Part shown: in pieces, positions 16,568 through 24,394 of the stretch
How positions within the stretch are numbered: the stretch's first letter is position 1
How the letters are laid out: the number at the start of each line of letters is the position of its first letter
IMG/VR virus record: IMGVR_UViG_3300034061_000055
Span: 1 to 34,077 of that record
Length of the DNA stretch: 34,077 bases
From: a virus
Reading direction: 5' to 3' (one strand)
Position numbers and translations under genes: made by a program
The notes under the pieces: model-generated
The model's input: only the letters and a program-made list of their open reading frames with translations
Told to the model about the DNA's origin: nothing
Databases searched by the model: none

Positions 16568-18700
16568 TTAACCTTTGATCTCGACATTAGAAGTGATACC
16601 AGCACCCACCTTCATAGCTTTCAATTGAGCCTCAACCTCAAACTCTTGTTGCTTCATAGCAAAGTAAGCCTGTTGTTTCTCACGCTCAAGCATCAACTTA
16701 GCAGCCTCTTTCTCACGCATTAACTGCATCTCAAGGCTTGCCTTTTGTTGAGCCATCTGCATATCAATCTGCATTTGCTGTTGTTGCAATTGCATATCAG
16801 CTTGGGCTTTCTGTTGGTTAGCCTGAATCTCAGCCTGAGTCCTAGCCATCAAAGCCTCAACTTCTGGAGGCATCTGTTGCTGTTGTGGAGGAGGGTTAGA
16901 CAATGCTTGATCTTGCTCTGGTGTGATCGCTTTGTAGAACTCACCAGAATCCTTAAACCCTGCCAACTCAACCATCCGACCCAAGGTAGAACGATACTGA
17001 GCAGGTGAGACATAAGGATTAGCAGGGCCGTACTGTGCAATCAATTGCTCTTGTTTAGCAAGAACCATCTGAAGCATAGCCATTTGCTCTTGTCTGTTAC
17101 CAGCACCTAAACCTACATTAATCGCTACATCGTATTGGTTAGCCCATGTGCGAGGGTCAAACTCTACGAACTCACCTCTCATACGAACCAAACGAGGCTT
17201 ATCTTGGTACTTGCACAAGAGATGCAAGATGCCCTTAAACAGAGACTTAACACCTGTCTCAGCAAACAAACGAGCCATCAGTTCAATCTTACCTGCGCCA
17301 GCTTGTTGCATAGAAGCAACAGCAGCAGCAGTCACGTTCTGCAAGATAGATGGGTCTAAACCCTGAGAAGCATCAGATACACCAGTACGCTTGGATTGCA
17401 TTGTGTCCAAGTACTGAAGCATTGGGAAAGCAGCAGTAGCTACGTTCTGCACAACCAATTGAGATACAGCACCCTGAGACTTAGCACGAATAACACCACC
17501 AGCGGTAGATGTAAGCAAGTCGTCTAGGTTTACTTGACCTTCAACAGCAACTACTCGTGCATTGTTTGTCAGATAAAGGTTATCAAGAATCTGACGAGTG
17601 ATCGTAGTCTTGATTAGCTGAATGTCTGTGGTTCTGTCAGCAAGGGAGTTACCAAAGAACTTGTGTGGAATTGGGATGGGGCAGATTGAGTGGAAAGGAA
17701 CATAGTCCACTTCCTCGACCATCTCTTTACCCTTCTCATCTTGAAGAATCTCGTTGGATGCGTAGAACACCTGAACGAGTGAGGCAATACCCTTACCATT
17801 TACATCAGTCTTTACATAGCACTCAAAGACCTCAATCTCTTGCATGGATGGGTCATCAGTCTGTACTTGGTAAGGTTGCTCACCAGCAGAGAATCGAGCC
17901 ACACGCTCTGGAGTGTATGCAAGAGCATCATCCATTTGCAGACCTTCTACCTGCTTCTTGTTAAAACCCATAGCAACCAAGTCACTACGAGTCAGCATCT
18001 GTCTGTGGGCTACAAATGGACTATCAGCAATCGTTCTAGCCTTCTTGCTAATCAGGAATTCTTCAGGAGGTACGTTCTCAATGCGAACCCGACCAACCAT
18101 CTTTTTCTGTTGAACAACAACATTGTGGATTTGGTTAATCATTGGCATACCCATCGGGTCAATTATGGGATTACCCATTTGATCTAGGATGGGGAATTCT
18201 TCTGTATCCTGCTCGACAATCTCCATTGAGTCGTCAGACATAAGCATTGCCAACTCATCGTTAGACAGGTTGAAATAACGCTCTTTGGTAATGTCTTCCT
18301 CGTCAGACCAGTATGCTTTAACTACGCCATTTTTCTGAAGCAAAGCATCCTTAAACCAATCATGCAGAATGGCTACACCCTCATTGTCACGCAAAAATAC
18401 CCAGCTACAATAGTCTGTGGCCTGTTTTGCGCTGGCTTCATCACGAGGGCCTTGTGGCTCAAAAACAACAATGTTGTCTGAACCTGTAAAGATACGAACT
18501 AAAGAGGGTAGAGCACCATCAATTGCTTCAGCTACCTCGCCTGTAACGATCTGAGACTTTCCCTCGACTTCATTCCCGTAAGGTTGACGTAAGTAAGCCT
18601 CTAGTGCTTGTTTGCGCTGCTCTACAGTCTCACTCTCAATAAATCCGATTGAGTCGTCAATTTCTGCCTGTAGTATCGACTTCAAGTCGTTCGTTTCCAT
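16568..18700 (-). CDS. Portal protein (P22-type)
   Basis: The 710-residue protein is close to P22 gp1 (725). It forms the dodecameric ring at the packaging vertex. Visible features are the N-terminal QALEAYLRQPYGNEVEGKSQ (about 28-47), VEDRVPPEEF-like NVPPEEFLISKKART, the DQGLDP-type helix segment SDASQGLDPSILQNVTAAAV, and a long Gln/Met-rich C-terminal helical barrel (QAQADMQLQQQQMQIDMQ). I chose the ATG at 18700 because AAAGGA lies 5 bases upstream; an ATG two codons earlier is weaker. Terminase lies upstream and the scaffold-capsid block downstream. Confidence 0.9.
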   Translation of the reverse strand: METNDLKSILQAEIDDSIGFIESETVEQRKQALEAYLRQPYGNEVEGKSQIVTGEVAEAIDGALPSLVRIFTGSDNIVVFEPQGPRDEASAKQATDYCSWVFLRDNEGVAILHDWFKDALLQKNGVVKAYWSDEEDITKERYFNLSNDELAMLMSDDSMEIVEQDTEEFPILDQMGNPIIDPMGMPMINQIHNVVVQQKKMVGRVRIENVPPEEFLISKKARTIADSPFVAHRQMLTRSDLVAMGFNKKQVEGLQMDDALAYTPERVARFSAGEQPYQVQTDDPSMQEIEVFECYVKTDVNGKGIASLVQVFYASNEILQDEKGKEMVEEVDYVPFHSICPIPIPHKFFGNSLADRTTDIQLIKTTITRQILDNLYLTNNARVVAVEGQVNLDDLLTSTAGGVIRAKSQGAVSQLVVQNVATAAFPMLQYLDTMQSKRTGVSDASQGLDPSILQNVTAAAVASMQQAGAGKIELMARLFAETGVKSLFKGILHLLCKYQDKPRLVRMRGEFVEFDPRTWANQYDVAINVGLGAGNRQEQMAMLQMVLAKQEQLIAQYGPANPYVSPAQYRSTLGRMVELAGFKDSGEFYKAITPEQDQALSNPPPQQQQMPPEVEALMARTQAEIQANQQKAQADMQLQQQQMQIDMQMAQQKASLEMQLMREKEAAKLMLEREKQQAYFAMKQQEFEVEAQLKAMKVGAGITSNVEIKG

Positions 18701-18839
18701 GTGCATCCTTTGGAGGGCGACCTAGTTTCGGTCTTGTCGGTAATTGTAATGCTTTTACCACATTTTCTAACATTTCAAGACGAGTTTCAAGTTCTTTTAT
18801 CTTTGGGGCAAGATTAACCCCTTGGCGTTCTACATACAT
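18657..18839 (-). CDS. Small coiled-coil protein between terminase and portal
   Basis: A 60-residue protein starting MYVERQGVNL at 18839, where its ATG overlaps the large-terminase stop as TAATG. A short leucine heptad run (KIKELETRLEMLENVVKAL, about 13-31) is followed by the basic KLGRPPKD AT-hook-like motif near residues 38-45. It overlaps the portal start by 44 bases. The combination suggests a small oligomeric DNA- or terminase-binding packaging accessory. That role is inference. Confidence 0.65.
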   Translation of the reverse strand: MYVERQGVNLAPKIKELETRLEMLENVVKALQLPTRPKLGRPPKDAHGNERLEVDTTGRN

Positions 18840-20101
18840 TACACAATCCATTTCGGTGCTTTGTTAATCGGCTTATCCCAAGTGCTATGACCTTCATCAA
18901 GTCCAAGGGCTAAGTATCTGAAACTGTCACTTCCATGACTAGACCAATCGTGTAGTGGTCTTTCATAGAATATCTTACGCTTTTCATCGTAGTCTCTGCG
19001 GTAGTTTCTCAGGCAGTTCAATCCTGTCTGTACCTTTGGCACGTTAAACCAACATCTCGGTAAGATACGCCTTACAGCCTGAATACCATCGTCTAGGCTC
19101 ATTCTGGGTGCTATTTTGATCTCTAGGCCAGCTTCCTCAAGCATTTCTAGTCTGCTCTTACCTGTGCCTAACTCCCTCACCCTAACGTCATGGGGCAAGA
19201 TATGTTCAGCCTTTGAGTAGTCGTTATCCTTAATCCACTTCACATAGTGGTCTAAGCCTACCCCATGATTCTCGTAGTAGTCGATCAATCTGATCTCTGT
19301 TCCTACTAACTGAGCCACCCAGATAGAAGTAGAGTCACCCATACCCAAATCCCAAGCGGTAAAGGTTCTGCTAAGTTCCTCCCAAGGAATCTCTTGCATA
19401 TGCTTCTTATCTTCTAACTCGTTAAGAATTTGCCCGTAGTAAGAACCCTCTACAGCAGCGTCAAAGCTACACTCAAACTCTTGGCGGTATTTATCCTCAC
19501 CCATCTCATTGCGAGCCGCCTTTAGTTCTGTGTCATCCACTACACCTGTCTCAGAGGCTTTGAACTCTAGCAAACCCCAACCATCCTCTTTTTCTGCTCT
19601 GTCTCGCAGTTCTTTGAAGTGGTTGTGTCCCTTTGGTGTACCAATAAATAAACACCAGCCTTTTCTGTCAGCTAGTGCAGGGCGAATAATGTCAGTCCAT
19701 ATCTTTGGGTTTTGATCGCCAATCTCATCTAGGATTACTCCATCAAAGTACTGACCACGCAAAGACTCAGGATTGTCTGAGCCAAACAACTGGATGCGCC
19801 TACCCCAGAAGTCAACTCGTAACTCAGAGATGTTGCTAGTGCCACCCAGAGGCTCTGCATACTTCACAAGGTAGTCCCATGCCACCCTCTTGGCTTGTCC
19901 ATATGTAGGGGCTATATAAGCGTATCTAGGGGCTTCCTTTTGGTTAAGGATAGCTTCCTTGATTAGATGGTTGATAGCAGAGACAGTCTTGCCCATACGC
20001 CTGTGGGCAACAACAACACCAAAACGCTTACTGTCCATCAGTTCATGGATAGCAAGTTGTTGTTCTCTAGGTTTGTAGGCTATCTCGATTACTTCTGCCA
20101 T
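18839..20101 (-). CDS. terL: Terminase large subunit
   Basis: This 420-residue DNA-packaging motor has an N-terminal ATPase with a Walker A-like VVAHRRMGKT (30-39) and Walker B GVILDE (121-126, catalytic Glu126), then a coupling-type motif GTPKG (154-158). The nuclease domain begins near TAWDLGMGD with Asp251 as an expected metal ligand, and further acidic residues follow toward the C-terminus. It uses ATP to pump DNA through the portal and cuts it at the end of packaging. The P22-like portal and permuted assembly suggest headful packaging. It overlaps the small subunit gene by 13 bases. Confidence 0.95.
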   Translation of the reverse strand: MAEVIEIAYKPREQQLAIHELMDSKRFGVVVAHRRMGKTVSAINHLIKEAILNQKEAPRYAYIAPTYGQAKRVAWDYLVKYAEPLGGTSNISELRVDFWGRRIQLFGSDNPESLRGQYFDGVILDEIGDQNPKIWTDIIRPALADRKGWCLFIGTPKGHNHFKELRDRAEKEDGWGLLEFKASETGVVDDTELKAARNEMGEDKYRQEFECSFDAAVEGSYYGQILNELEDKKHMQEIPWEELSRTFTAWDLGMGDSTSIWVAQLVGTEIRLIDYYENHGVGLDHYVKWIKDNDYSKAEHILPHDVRVRELGTGKSRLEMLEEAGLEIKIAPRMSLDDGIQAVRRILPRCWFNVPKVQTGLNCLRNYRRDYDEKRKIFYERPLHDWSSHGSDSFRYLALGLDEGHSTWDKPINKAPKWIV

Positions 20102-20355
20102 TGGACACTTATCTGAATGTCTTTACCTTCTTCTCCAGTTACCTGAAGTGGTAAGACTTTACCGATTAGTCCCATGAAAGCCTGTGGATGGCTCTCTGCC
20201 TTGTCGATTAGATATGCAACACCACCAGCACCCTCTAGTGCTTCTAAGATCATCTCTCTGATGACAGCGTTACCTTTGTCTAGGCTACCTTTAGGTCTTC
20301 CTGCGCCATCTCGTGCGCCACCTCGATTTGAAAGGTTTGATTGTTTTTCAATCAT
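20089..20355 (-). CDS. terS: Terminase small subunit (probable)
   Basis: The 88-residue protein has an N-terminal basic RGGARDGAGRPKGSLDKGNA motif (11-30) often seen in small terminases and packaging regulators, then a helical segment and a C-terminal beta tail (EEGKDIQISVQWQK). It overlaps terL by 13 bases, the usual position. The start has a strong GAGGAG ribosome site. It should recognise the packaging site, often located within its own gene. Assignment is from position and motif. Confidence 0.75.
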   Translation of the reverse strand: MIEKQSNLSNRGGARDGAGRPKGSLDKGNAVIREMILEALEGAGGVAYLIDKAESHPQAFMGLIGKVLPLQVTGEEGKDIQISVQWQK

Positions 20356-20395
20356 GTTTGACTCCTCTAGGGTTGGTCAAGGTTAAGTTAATACT

Positions 20396-21796
20396 TTATT
20401 CTAACAGACTTGTAATTGGTCTATCGTTGATCTCTTTAATTGTAAGCAAATCTTGATACTTAGGAAATACAACAAAGTTTGATGTATTTATTTGTGGCTC
20501 AATCAATTCTGCTTTGTATTGAGGAATGGTTTTAATAAAATCTTGAGCCTCTTTCAAAGATGGGAAATCATATCCACCAAATTCAGGGATGTTTACCACC
20601 CATTTTGGTGTAACACCACGACTTGCTTGATCTAAATAACGAATACCTGTAATACCTAAATTTTGCAACTCATTAGAAGCCAATAATCCTTGGCTTTTTA
20701 ATTTGTTATAAACCGCCTCTCCAGATAAGTCTAAAGGTTGTTTAGGTAAGTCTGTTGAACCATCATTTAAAAGAGCATTTAACAAAGCATCTTCATACTC
20801 TGACACTTTTGCCTTATCAACTTGATAACCTAACTGTTCTAGTGCCGCACGAACTTCTGGAGTCTGTTGGCTAAGTGGCTTATCCCAATCAAGCATCTTA
20901 GGTATTGCTTCATCAGGCAAATCTACTTTGTATAAAAACCCTGAGCCTGTGTAATTTACATCACCTTTTTTAGCAACATCAAGTAATTCTTTATATGCGC
21001 TAATCTTTTCTTTTGCGTAGTCAGGAAAAGGATAAGTCTTATCGTTTGTAAGTTCTTCCCACCTATTTAACTTTGTTTTTGCAAGGTCAATAAATTCTTT
21101 TTTACCTGTTTTGGCAGCTTCTAAAAACTCCGCACTTACCTCAACATTGAAATCTGTTAATGGCTTACCACCAACATTAACCATCTTTAATTTTGAATTT
21201 AAATCTGATACTTGGCTTTCTTTAGCTAATTGCCTACGATAAGCCTCACCAGTACCACGAGCTTCAGCTAAATAAGCACCTTCACCATAAGAAGCGTTAC
21301 CCTCACCAGTTCTAGCCTTAGATGGGTCAAATTTATTGAAAGGGCCATGTGGCGAACCATGATAAACATCAAGCAAACTACGAGTATTTGAACCCATTGC
21401 TTGAACCATCTCGGCTGGCAAGCCACCACGCTCAAGAATCTGCGGGACTACTCTTTCAGCTACTCGCTCACCTGCACGACCAACAGCCATAGCAGCCTTA
21501 TTTGCACCCGATGGTACTGGCGACAGAGTTAGCAATGCGTCAGCAGTCTCAGACTTCAGCAATGGTACGTTAGCCCTGTTGACGTTGGTCAATGCGTCTA
21601 ACAAGCCTCTAGGACTATTTGCGTAAGCTGCTCTCTCAAGTGTCTTAGGGATTCCTGTGCTTTCCAACAAATTACCCAGACCTTGCAGTTGCTGAGTGCG
21701 CCTCTTGTCTTGCATAAAAGCAAGCAAACCTTGGACAGCATCGTTGGTTAACCCTGTAAGTGGGTTAGCGTACGGAGTAGCCCTAAGTTCAGCCAT
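20396..21796 (-). CDS. ADP-ribosyltransferase-like protein (ART-PolyVal type)
   Basis: The 466-residue protein has a helical N-terminal part (1-140). Then comes a domain resembling the ART domains of phage polyvalent proteins: VYHGSPHGPFNKFD (144-157), GNASYGEGAYLAEARGTGEA (166-185), GFLYKVDLPDEA (286-297), MLDWDKPLSQQ (301-311), GITGIRYLDQASR (381-393) and NFVVFPKYQDLLTI (440-453). In that family the H-G, Y-G-GAYLAE and late F/D-x motifs line the NAD pocket. It would transfer ADP-ribose to a host target, possibly injected with DNA. It is fused in the late operon between a DUF6496-like gene (TAATG overlap) and the small terminase. The activity is inference. Confidence 0.7.
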   Translation of the reverse strand: MAELRATPYANPLTGLTNDAVQGLLAFMQDKRRTQQLQGLGNLLESTGIPKTLERAAYANSPRGLLDALTNVNRANVPLLKSETADALLTLSPVPSGANKAAMAVGRAGERVAERVVPQILERGGLPAEMVQAMGSNTRSLLDVYHGSPHGPFNKFDPSKARTGEGNASYGEGAYLAEARGTGEAYRRQLAKESQVSDLNSKLKMVNVGGKPLTDFNVEVSAEFLEAAKTGKKEFIDLAKTKLNRWEELTNDKTYPFPDYAKEKISAYKELLDVAKKGDVNYTGSGFLYKVDLPDEAIPKMLDWDKPLSQQTPEVRAALEQLGYQVDKAKVSEYEDALLNALLNDGSTDLPKQPLDLSGEAVYNKLKSQGLLASNELQNLGITGIRYLDQASRGVTPKWVVNIPEFGGYDFPSLKEAQDFIKTIPQYKAELIEPQINTSNFVVFPKYQDLLTIKEINDRPITSLLE

Positions 21797-21960
21797 TACT
21801 TCATCCTGCCCATTTTCTTAGCAGCTTCTGCCATAGCAATCGCAATAGCTTGGCGAGGATTCTTAACAACCTTGCCACCCTTACCAGAGTGCAGAGTACC
21901 TTCTTTGTACTCACCCATGACCTTGCCAACTTTTTTCTGACCAGCTTTTGTCATTTTCAT
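21796..21960 (-). CDS. DUF6496-like small basic protein
   Basis: A 54-residue Lys/Gly-rich protein: KVMGEYKEGTLHSGKGGK (13-30), then VVKNPRQAIAIAMAEAAKK (31-49). This pattern is the signature of DUF6496-like proteins, whose function is unknown; a DNA-binding role is plausible from the charge. Its ATG overlaps the HNH stop (ATGA) and its TAA overlaps the next ATG (TAATG), so it is tightly coupled on both sides. Confidence 0.8.
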   Translation of the reverse strand: MKMTKAGQKKVGKVMGEYKEGTLHSGKGGKVVKNPRQAIAIAMAEAAKKMGRMK

Positions 21961-22412
21961 GTTTTATTCTTCCAGTAATTTTTAGGCATCCTATTTTGAG
22001 CCTGTTGCAAAACTGTTGCCCATCTTACATTATTTGGCTCATAGTGTCCAAGTGGGTCAATCCTATCAATCGTCATTCCTCTTGGTCTTAAACCAATGCA
22101 ATCTACTAATTCTTGCAAAGAGTTAAATCTGAACTCTACATTCTCATAACATGGATGATGTTTTACACCCATTTTGCACCTTTGTTTTGCTTTGTAATAA
22201 CTTGAACTTGTGTAATGAAGTTCTTTATTATTTCTTACTCCTGTGCCTTTTCTTGGATGGTCTTTGTTATCAAATCGAATCCTGTTGTGGCAAGGCTTGC
22301 AAATCAAAGGCTTTCCAGCTTTTGTGACTCTGGCAATAACATCACGCCTAACTGCCCTTGCTTCATTGCAATTTGGACAAGTAACAACATCACTTAAATT
22401 TCCATTTGGCAT
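21957..22412 (-). CDS. Free-standing HNH endonuclease with N-terminal zinc finger
   Basis: The 151-residue protein has CPNCNEARAV (12-21) plus CKPCHNRIRF (38-47), forming a four-Cys zinc finger. The C-terminal catalytic segment carries TIDRIDPLGHYEPNNVRWAT (positions ~114-133), the hallmark of phage HNH/homing nucleases. A GGAGGT ribosome site precedes the start. It is inserted between two small late genes and may be mobile. It overlaps the next gene by 4 bases, so insertion has preserved or created translational coupling. Confidence 0.85.
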   Translation of the reverse strand: MPNGNLSDVVTCPNCNEARAVRRDVIARVTKAGKPLICKPCHNRIRFDNKDHPRKGTGVRNNKELHYTSSSYYKAKQRCKMGVKHHPCYENVEFRFNSLQELVDCIGLRPRGMTIDRIDPLGHYEPNNVRWATVLQQAQNRMPKNYWKNKT

Positions 22413-22453
22413 ATAACCTCCGTTTGAGAGATTGTATCACCATTTGGTTATTG

Positions 22454-22705
22454 CTACCACTTAATTTTGTTACTCCACCAAGCTGCACTCATCTTACCCT
22501 TGGCGATATTCTCCGCATGACGAGCCTTGAACGCTTCGTTACGCTTCGTGCCATCAGCAGAACCTTTTACGCCTTGTTGACCAAAGCGGATTAGCTTAAC
22601 ATCCTCACCAGACTTTGCTAAAACAGCGTGAGACTTGGTTGGATGGTCAGGAGTTCTCTTAGGCTTGTTATAGCCAGAAAACTGCTCTGTGCCTCGTTTA
22701 ATCAC
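22454..22705 (-). CDS. Small basic phage protein with RFGQQG motif
   Basis: An 83-residue protein read from a GTG start (GTGATTAAACG). It contains KLIRFGQQGVKGSADG (37-52) and KRNEAFKARHAENIAKGKMS (54-73), ending AAWWSNKIKW. This signature recurs in aquatic phage genomes as a protein of unknown function near packaging genes. The GTG overlaps the stop of the 41-residue gene (GTGA), supporting the unusual start. Confidence 0.75.
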   Translation of the reverse strand: MIKRGTEQFSGYNKPKRTPDHPTKSHAVLAKSGEDVKLIRFGQQGVKGSADGTKRNEAFKARHAENIAKGKMSAAWWSNKIKW

Positions 22706-22827
22706 TTTTTAGGCTTCTTTGCTTTGTTTTTTGCAGTACGCTCACCACGCACAGGCATGGGTTTAGGCTTCTTCTGCATCAACTTCTGCATCATTTCCAA
22801 CGCTTGCTGATTTGTCGTTCCCATCAT
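22702..22827 (-). CDS. Very small basic protein
   Basis: A 41-residue protein beginning with two consecutive ATGs (22827 or 22824). It has a Met/Gln helix (NQQALEMMQKLMQ, 6-18) then a Lys/Pro/Arg-rich tail (KKPKPMPVRGERTAKNKA). It overlaps the 3' part of the Cys-rich gene by 65 bases in another frame, and the next gene's GTG by 4. Overlap pattern and absence of any other gene in that gap support it; no function is known. Confidence 0.5.
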   Translation of the reverse strand: MMGTTNQQALEMMQKLMQKKPKPMPVRGERTAKNKAKKPKK

Positions 22828-23269
22828 ATTCATCCTCGGTTATTGGCCCACCTGCAATCCATGCCTCACAAGTTCTCTTGGAAGCACACTTAAAATCGAA
22901 TACTTCGCAGTAACCTAAGTCACCAGCGTCAATCACTTCCCAAGCATCCATCTCCTCGCCATTCATCTCCAAGCCACTCTCAATGCAAGCAAGCATCTTA
23001 GGTGTTTGGATAAAGGCTGAACAGTTACCACAGCGAGACTTCTTAGCCTGAACTGGTGAGTTTCTCCAAGTCTTACTGATCTCACGCCAGTAATCCATGT
23101 TGGCCTCGTTAGGATTCATTGGGCCATAGTTAGCCTTGTCGATGGCCTTTTGACGATTCTCAAGATTGACCTCTACATCACCTGTAGCAACAGGACAAGC
23201 CTTGCCACTTTTCTCTTGGCTTTGTATCTCAATTTCAATCTTAACGGATGGTTCTAGCAAGCCTGTCAT
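22763..23269 (-). CDS. Cys-rich metal-binding-type protein, first late gene
   Basis: The 168-residue protein is read from ATG at 23269, because GAGG lies 6 bases upstream; an ATG four codons earlier lacks a site. It has KACPVATGDVEVNLENRQKA (23-42), then SRCGNCSAF (about 78-86), GYCEVFDFKC and RTCEAWIAGGPIT. Several conserved Cys suggest a bound metal or iron-sulphur group. This family is frequent in aquatic phages but its role is unknown. The acidic C-terminus (DAEVDAEEA) resembles a disordered tail. It is the first gene after the early terminator and candidate late promoter. Confidence 0.7.
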   Translation of the reverse strand: MTGLLEPSVKIEIEIQSQEKSGKACPVATGDVEVNLENRQKAIDKANYGPMNPNEANMDYWREISKTWRNSPVQAKKSRCGNCSAFIQTPKMLACIESGLEMNGEEMDAWEVIDAGDLGYCEVFDFKCASKRTCEAWIAGGPITEDEYDGNDKSASVGNDAEVDAEEA

Positions 23270-23292
23270 GGCAATCCTCATGGAGTTTGTTC

Positions 23293-23321
23293 ATTATCCC
23301 ATAAAAAAAAAGAGAGAACAA
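23293..23321 (-). promoter_or_regulatory. Candidate late promoter overlapping the early terminator
   Basis: Minus-strand TTGTTC (23316-23321) and GATAAT (23293-23298) are separated by exactly 17 bases, near sigma-70 consensus. The predicted start (~23286) gives a short leader containing the GAGG site of the Cys-rich gene. The -35 lies within the terminator hairpin loop and stem and the spacer is its T-run. Confidence 0.5.
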
Positions 23322-23329
23322 GTCTCTCT
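23302..23329 (-). terminator. Strong intrinsic terminator of the second early operon
   Basis: On the minus strand AGAGAGA, loop CTTGT, TCTCTCT is followed by a run of eight further Ts. Plus-strand arms are 23311-23317 and 23323-23329. It lies 24 bases after the stop of the Ref-like nuclease gene. It would stop leftward early transcription before the late genes. Confidence 0.85.
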
Positions 23330-23352
23330 AAAACTCATGGCAACGAGTGCCT

Positions 23353-23610
23353 CTATCCTATCAACTTTCTCAGGGTTTCGTTTAAAACTGACATTTCTGT
23401 GTGTTTATAAACCGACCAAATTCTTGCTTGCCCATGAATTCCATTGTGGCTACCTTGATGGCAGTCCTTACATAGCGGAATACAAAGATACTGCTGATGC
23501 TGCTCAATGTGATGAGCATCTGATGGCCCTGCCTGACCACAAACCCCACAAGGCATCTCTTTCACCCTTGCAAGGTGTAGTCTCTCACGGCTAGAAAGTT
23601 TGTTATTCAA
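23353..23610 (-). CDS. Ref-like HNH nuclease
   Basis: The 85-residue protein has a compact Cys/His layout: CGVC (21-24), GPSDAHHIEQHQ (28-39), LCIPLCKDCHQGSHNGIHG (42-60). This resembles the phage Ref/RecA-dependent HNH nuclease family. The paired zinc-binding Cys and the HH and CH residues fit a beta-beta-alpha metal site. Such proteins cut DNA during recombination. It overlaps the previous gene by 8 bases and is the last gene of the operon before the terminator. Confidence 0.8.
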   Translation of the reverse strand: MNNKLSSRERLHLARVKEMPCGVCGQAGPSDAHHIEQHQQYLCIPLCKDCHQGSHNGIHGQARIWSVYKHTEMSVLNETLRKLIG

Positions 23611-24061
23611 TCTCTACCACCAGATTCCCATTTGACTTTATGTAGTCTTTTGTTTTCTGAATGTATCTCTCAAACTCTGATCTTGAGATACTTCCTTGTT
23701 GCAAATCAGCATAACTAATTAGTTCCCTGATCGCTTGTATCGTTTGCCCATCCAAACCCATCTTTTTTGTTTCTTGAAAACGTAAAGCGGCTTTATGTAG
23801 TCCTTCTTGAGCCTTCTCACATACAGGTAGTACTTCTGGGCCTACTCCATTCTTTCCCATCATCTCAGACAGGTTTAACACATCCACCAAGGTACGCCAA
23901 TCTAGGATAGTTCCAGAGCCTTTAGTCATTGCGTCTAGTGCTGAATACTCAAGGAGTCTCAGTTTGTCCAGCTTGTCCCTCTGGGTTATCGATGCTCCGA
24001 TTATCCCGTGAGAGATCGGGTCTATCAGATTCCAATGCTTTCTCTTTGTTTTCTTTCTCAT
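23603..24061 (-). CDS. Helical early phage protein (KRKHW type)
   Basis: The 152-residue protein starts MRKKTKRKHWNLIDPISHGI at 24061; another ATG seven codons upstream exists. Basic first residues are followed by a mostly helical protein (LDKLRLLEYSALDAMTKG, EEVLPVCEKAQEGLHKAALR-like region, a C-terminal helix). Proteins with this N-terminal signature are common in phages of Gram-negative hosts, with unknown function. Its 5' end overlaps the 3' part of the 65-residue gene by 113 bases in a different frame. Confidence 0.75.
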   Translation of the reverse strand: MRKKTKRKHWNLIDPISHGIIGASITQRDKLDKLRLLEYSALDAMTKGSGTILDWRTLVDVLNLSEMMGKNGVGPEVLPVCEKAQEGLHKAALRFQETKKMGLDGQTIQAIRELISYADLQQGSISRSEFERYIQKTKDYIKSNGNLVVEIE

Positions 24062-24146
24062 TGTCTCTGCCAAATATGGCATCCCATCTATTTGAGTATT
24101 CTTGATTGCTTACAGAAAACGGCCTTTGAGTTGACCCCTTGCTCAT
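23949..24146 (-). CDS. Small early protein overlapping the next gene out of frame
   Basis: A 65-residue protein beginning MSKGSTQRPFSVSNQEYSN and containing RWDAIFGRDNE (20-30), a signature seen in small proteins of many phages. The second half is disordered and charged. Its ATG overlaps the preceding stop as ATGA, supporting real translation. Only the first ~28 residues have exclusive DNA; the rest is also the start of the 152-residue gene. A functional short N-terminal module with a dispensable tail is likely. Confidence 0.7.
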   Translation of the reverse strand: MSKGSTQRPFSVSNQEYSNRWDAIFGRDNEKENKEKALESDRPDLSRDNRSIDNPEGQAGQTETP

Positions 24147-24394
24147 TTTTTCATACCCCTTACAAAAGCAGCGAAACTCTGTGCAGTATCACCAAATGAC
24201 TTCATTAAGCTGAACTCATGGGCTACCTCATCTAGAGTCTTGTTGCGTACAGGACAGTTCCTGCCTTGGGTACAGTCATAAGTGCAGCAATCCATGCCAC
24301 TAGATTTGTTTGCTCTCAATATCTGCTTTCCAAGGTTACTGTTTCGCTCAACCATGTTAAAGGCTTCGTCTTCTTCTTTTGTCCATTCAGTCAT
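24143..24394 (-). CDS. Small early protein with Cys cluster
   Basis: The 83-residue protein has an acidic helical N-terminus (MTEWTKEEDEAFNMVER) and a CCTYDCTQGRNCPVR cluster (36-50) that may bind metal. It begins and ends at ATGA overlaps with its neighbours. The function is unknown; the family-like combination DCCTxDCxQGRNCPxR is common among small phage early proteins. Confidence 0.75.
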   Translation of the reverse strand: MTEWTKEEDEAFNMVERNSNLGKQILRANKSSGMDCCTYDCTQGRNCPVRNKTLDEVAHEFSLMKSFGDTAQSFAAFVRGMKK

